DNA from: Serpentinimonas sp.
GTDB lineage: Bacteria; Pseudomonadota; Gammaproteobacteria; Burkholderiales; Burkholderiaceae_C
Length of the DNA stretch: 7,356 bases
NCBI GenBank assembly: GCA_025458665.1
Contig: JALOSG010000133.1
Location: forward strand, 1 to 7,356
Reading direction: 5' to 3'
Shown here piece after piece: positions 5,207 through 7,356 of this stretch. The translations under genes and the position numbers were made by a program. The notes beneath the pieces were generated by a model, which searched no databases, was not told where the DNA came from, and saw only the letters and a list, made by a program, of their open reading frames with translations. Numbering within the stretch: position 1 is the first letter of the stretch; each line of letters opens with the position of its first letter.

Positions 5207-6628
5207 ATGATCCGTGCTCACCGCGTTCCCGATTTCGCCCCCACCCGCATGGCCCATGCCGATGCCGGGGCAGCCCCCGCCGCAGTAGGTGGCGCGCTGG
5301 CACCGCGCGGGATTTCGCGTTTGCGCATGCTGACACTGGCAACACTGCTGGCCGGTACCTCCGGCTGGACGCAGGCCCAGAGCCTGGTGGACCTGTTCGA
5401 AGCGGCACGACAGTTCGATGCGGCCTATCTGGCCGCGCAAGCGCAGTTCGAGGCCGATCAGGCCCGTGCCGAGCAAGCCAAGGCCGGGTTGCGTGCCAGC
5501 GTGGGCCTCAATGGCGGCGCCAACTGGACCAACACCAACAGCAGCTTCAATCCGCTGGACCGCACCAGCAACGGCCAGAACGTGGCGTTGGCGGGCAGCT
5601 ACCCGCTGTATCGCCCGGCCAACCAGATTGCTGCCGAGCAGGCCGAGAAAAGCCTGGTGGCCGCGCAGGCCAGCCTGACATCGGCCGAGCAGGACCTGAT
5701 CGTGCGCACGGCACAGGCCTATTTCGATGTGCTGGCCGCGGAGGACAACCTGACCTTCGTGCAGGCGCAGAAAGCCGCGGTGGCCGAACAACTGGCTGCT
5801 GCCAAGCGTAACTTTGAAGTCGGCGCTTCGACCATCACCGACACGCGCGAGGCGGAAGCCCGCTTCGACCTGGTGGTGGCTCAAGAAATTGCTGCACAGA
5901 ACAATGTGCGGGTAGCCCGGCTGGCGCTGGACCAGCTGGTGGGGCGCACCGGCACACAGCCCTGGCGGCTGACCGCCCCGGTGGCACTGCCCGCCGTAGA
6001 GCCCGCCGAAGTGAACGACTGGGTGAACCGGTCCCAGAGCGAGCACCCGCAGATACGGGCCGCCTCGGCGGGGCTGGAGATTGCGCAGCTGGAAACCCGC
6101 CGTGCCGACGCAGGGCGCAAGCCCACCGTGGATGCGGTGGCCCAGTACCAGGTGAACCGGGGGCTGGGCAACAGCCTGCCGGCCAACTACGTGCGCAACC
6201 AGAACGCCTCCGTGGGCGTGCAGTTCAACCTGCCGCTCTACACGGGCAACGCCGTGCAGAACCGTGTCAAGGAAGCCATGGCTCTGGAAGAGCGCGCTGC
6301 CGCCGACCTGGAAGCCGCGCGCCGCAACATTGCGCAAGCCACACGGGCAGCGTACTTTGGTGTGGTCTCGGGGCAGGGACAGGTGAAAGCACTGGAAGCG
6401 GCCGAGGTGTCGAGCCAGAGCGCGCTGGATGCCAACCGGCTGGGCTACCAGGTGGGCGTGCGCATCAATATCGATGTGCTGAATGCCCAGAGCCAGCTGT
6501 TCCAGACCAAGGCCAACCTGGCCAGCGCACGCTACAACGTGCTGGTGGGCGGCCTGCGCCTGCGCCAGGCCAGCGGCGTGCTGCAGGCCACCGACCTGCA
6601 GCCCATCAACGCGCTCCTGGCGCGCTGA
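5207..6628 (+). CDS. tolC: TolC-family outer-membrane channel protein
   Basis: TolC trimers form the outer-membrane exit duct for type I secretion and tripartite drug efflux. The 473-residue protein begins with an unusually long 40-residue Ala/Arg-rich lead, then a hydrophobic core MLTLATLLAG (41-50) and a probable signal peptidase I site after TQA (55-57). Two structural repeats follow (about 60-260 and 270-460). The strand segments are ALAGSYPLYRPANQ (127-140) and GVQFNLPLYTGNAVQ (337-351). The repeat ends carry FEVGASTITDTREAEARFD (203-221) and YQVGVRINIDVLNAQSQLF (414-432). E. coli has Asp371 and Asp374 in the matching DVLD word at the periplasmic entrance; here it reads DVLN (Asp423, Asn426). 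The C-terminus stops soon after the DLQPINALL segment and lacks the dispensable tail of E. coli TolC. It is last in an operon after the rhodanese. No membrane-fusion or inner-membrane pump gene is adjacent, so it is probably a shared, general-purpose channel. Confidence 0.93.
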   Translation: MIRAHRVPDFAPTRMAHADAGAAPAAVGGALAPRGISRLRMLTLATLLAGTSGWTQAQSLVDLFEAARQFDAAYLAAQAQFEADQARAEQAKAGLRASVGLNGGANWTNTNSSFNPLDRTSNGQNVALAGSYPLYRPANQIAAEQAEKSLVAAQASLTSAEQDLIVRTAQAYFDVLAAEDNLTFVQAQKAAVAEQLAAAKRNFEVGASTITDTREAEARFDLVVAQEIAAQNNVRVARLALDQLVGRTGTQPWRLTAPVALPAVEPAEVNDWVNRSQSEHPQIRAASAGLEIAQLETRRADAGRKPTVDAVAQYQVNRGLGNSLPANYVRNQNASVGVQFNLPLYTGNAVQNRVKEAMALEERAAADLEAARRNIAQATRAAYFGVVSGQGQVKALEAAEVSSQSALDANRLGYQVGVRINIDVLNAQSQLFQTKANLASARYNVLVGGLRLRQASGVLQATDLQPINALLAR

Positions 6629-6665
6629 TACCCGCCGATACCCGCTGGTTCGCCGCTCCCCGGCA
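6629..6665. other. Short gap between convergent tolC and kdkA, no clear terminator
   Basis: Only 37 bases separate the two stop codons. The tolC stop lies in a 9-base direct repeat, GATACCCGC at 6627-6635 and again at 6637-6645. CGCTGG (6643-6648) could pair with CCAGCG (6673-6678), but the 24-base loop and lack of a T-run make this a poor terminator. The two transcripts may overlap at their 3' ends. Confidence 0.5.
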
Positions 6666-7356
6666 TCACCCGCCAGCGCGGGCCTCCTGATACGCCCGCC
6701 ACAGCACGTCCCAACCCGCATCGGTGCCGTGCCATTGCGGGGCGTGCAACCGGGCTTCCTTGTCGAACGACCGCTTCAGCCGGGCCATATTGGCACTTTG
6801 CCAGTCTCGCTTCCCCGGTGCATCAGGCTGAGCGCGCAGGCCGCATTTGTCGAAATCGATGATCCAGACGCGGTCGTCGTCATCGACCAACAGGTTGTGG
6901 CAATTCAGATCCGAGTGATGGACCCCGCAGGCGTGCATGCGCGCAATCGCCTGACCGGTTCGCTGCCATACCTCTTCGGGCAGGGGGCGCTGGCGCAAGG
7001 CATCGAATACGGAAGTGGTGCCGGGCAGGCGCTCCACCAGTATGTCCGCGCGGTACCACAGGCCGCTGCGCCGCTGCCGTGCAGCACAAGGCACCGGCAC
7101 GGGCAGGCCCCAGGAGCGCATGCGCTGCAATAACCGGAATTCGGCCAGCGCACGGCTTTGCAACGCAGGCTCCCAAAGGAAACGGTCGCCCAGCAGGCGG
7201 CCCATGGCGCCACCGCGCTGGTAATGGCGCAGCACCATGCGTTGCGGCCCGGCGGGTGTGTCCTGCTTGACCATCCACACCGTGGCGCGGCCGCTGGCCT
7301 GGCCTTCCACGGCCTGCTGCTCCTGCCAGTGGCGGGCGTTGAACCATGGGCCGGGG
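6666..7356 (-). CDS. kdkA: 3-deoxy-D-manno-octulosonic acid (Kdo) kinase KdkA, N-terminus outside window
   Basis: KdkA phosphorylates the 4-position of Kdo on lipid A precursors at the cytoplasmic face of the inner membrane, during lipopolysaccharide core assembly. About 229 residues are visible, against a usual length near 240, so only the first few are missing. The frame is open to the window edge and reads PGPWFNARHWQEQQA upstream of an internal GTG (7310); this is normal KdkA sequence, so that GTG is not the start. Family marks, numbered from the first full codon in the window: GRATVWMV, VLRHYQRGG (41-49) with GRLLGDRFLW just after it, the catalytic loop HHSDLNCHNLLVD (146-158) with Asp149, and the metal-binding WIIDFDKC (164-171). 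This is a small protein-kinase-like fold related to the lipopolysaccharide kinases WaaP and InaA. It is convergent with tolC, so it is transcribed separately; its promoter lies outside the window. Confidence 0.93.
   Translation of the reverse strand, partial: PGPWFNARHWQEQQAVEGQASGRATVWMVKQDTPAGPQRMVLRHYQRGGAMGRLLGDRFLWEPALQSRALAEFRLLQRMRSWGLPVPVPCAARQRRSGLWYRADILVERLPGTTSVFDALRQRPLPEEVWQRTGQAIARMHACGVHHSDLNCHNLLVDDDDRVWIIDFDKCGLRAQPDAPGKRDWQSANMARLKRSFDKEARLHAPQWHGTDAGWDVLWRAYQEARAGG

Noticed and set aside
6627..6645. Two copies of GATACCCGC after tolC, considered as a repeat array or attachment site
   Set aside because: There are only two copies of 9 bases, partly within the stop region, with no integrase or tRNA nearby; simple slippage is enough to explain it.
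4703..6721. Very long open frame (672 codons) on the minus strand opposite the methyltransferase end, rhodanese and tolC
   Set aside because: It is antisense to three clearly recognised genes, its composition (Gly, His, Gln, Ala rich) is that of a GC-rich shadow frame, and no domain is recognisable.

Overview
The window is GC-rich, gene-dense DNA from a Gram-negative bacterium. The gene set (glutaryl-CoA dehydrogenase with a divergent LysR regulator, a TolC operon with a Pcm-like methyltransferase and a rhodanese, and a Kdo kinase) and the protein sequences look most like a betaproteobacterium, probably family Comamonadaceae (Acidovorax/Comamonas-like). This is a judgement from remembered protein character, not from a search. 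No mobile element, tRNA, rRNA or CRISPR array is visible, and no stretch longer than 300 bases lacks a gene.

Left part (1-2513): the 5' end of msrA (minus strand, cut by the window edge) lies 33 bases downstream of a complete LysR-type regulator gene (minus strand). The regulator is divergent from gcdH (plus strand), with a 136-base AT-rich control region between them that holds dyads and a candidate sigma70 promoter. gcdH encodes glutaryl-CoA dehydrogenase of lysine/tryptophan/glutarate breakdown and ends in a clear rho-independent terminator. The regulator probably controls gcdH.

Middle part (2514-4101): a gene for a CPA1-type K+/H+ antiporter of the NhaP2/CvrA kind. It keeps the membrane domain and the C-terminal CorC/HlyC-like domain but lacks the RCK_C (TrkA_C) domain that sits between them in the E. 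coli protein. A perfect 8-bp inverted repeat lies just upstream.

Right part (4102-7356): a tight plus-strand three-gene operon, Pcm-family methyltransferase - single-domain rhodanese - TolC-family outer-membrane channel, with gaps of 10 and 18 bases. Converging on it from the minus strand is kdkA (Kdo kinase of the lipopolysaccharide core), nearly complete but missing its N-terminus at the window edge. The right part therefore has an outer-membrane theme. The methyltransferase lacks the usual isoaspartate-repair active-site loop, so its real substrate, and why it travels with a rhodanese and TolC, is the most open question here.

No wholly new system is evident. The best leads are the Pcm-like/rhodanese/TolC operon and the RCK-less antiporter.
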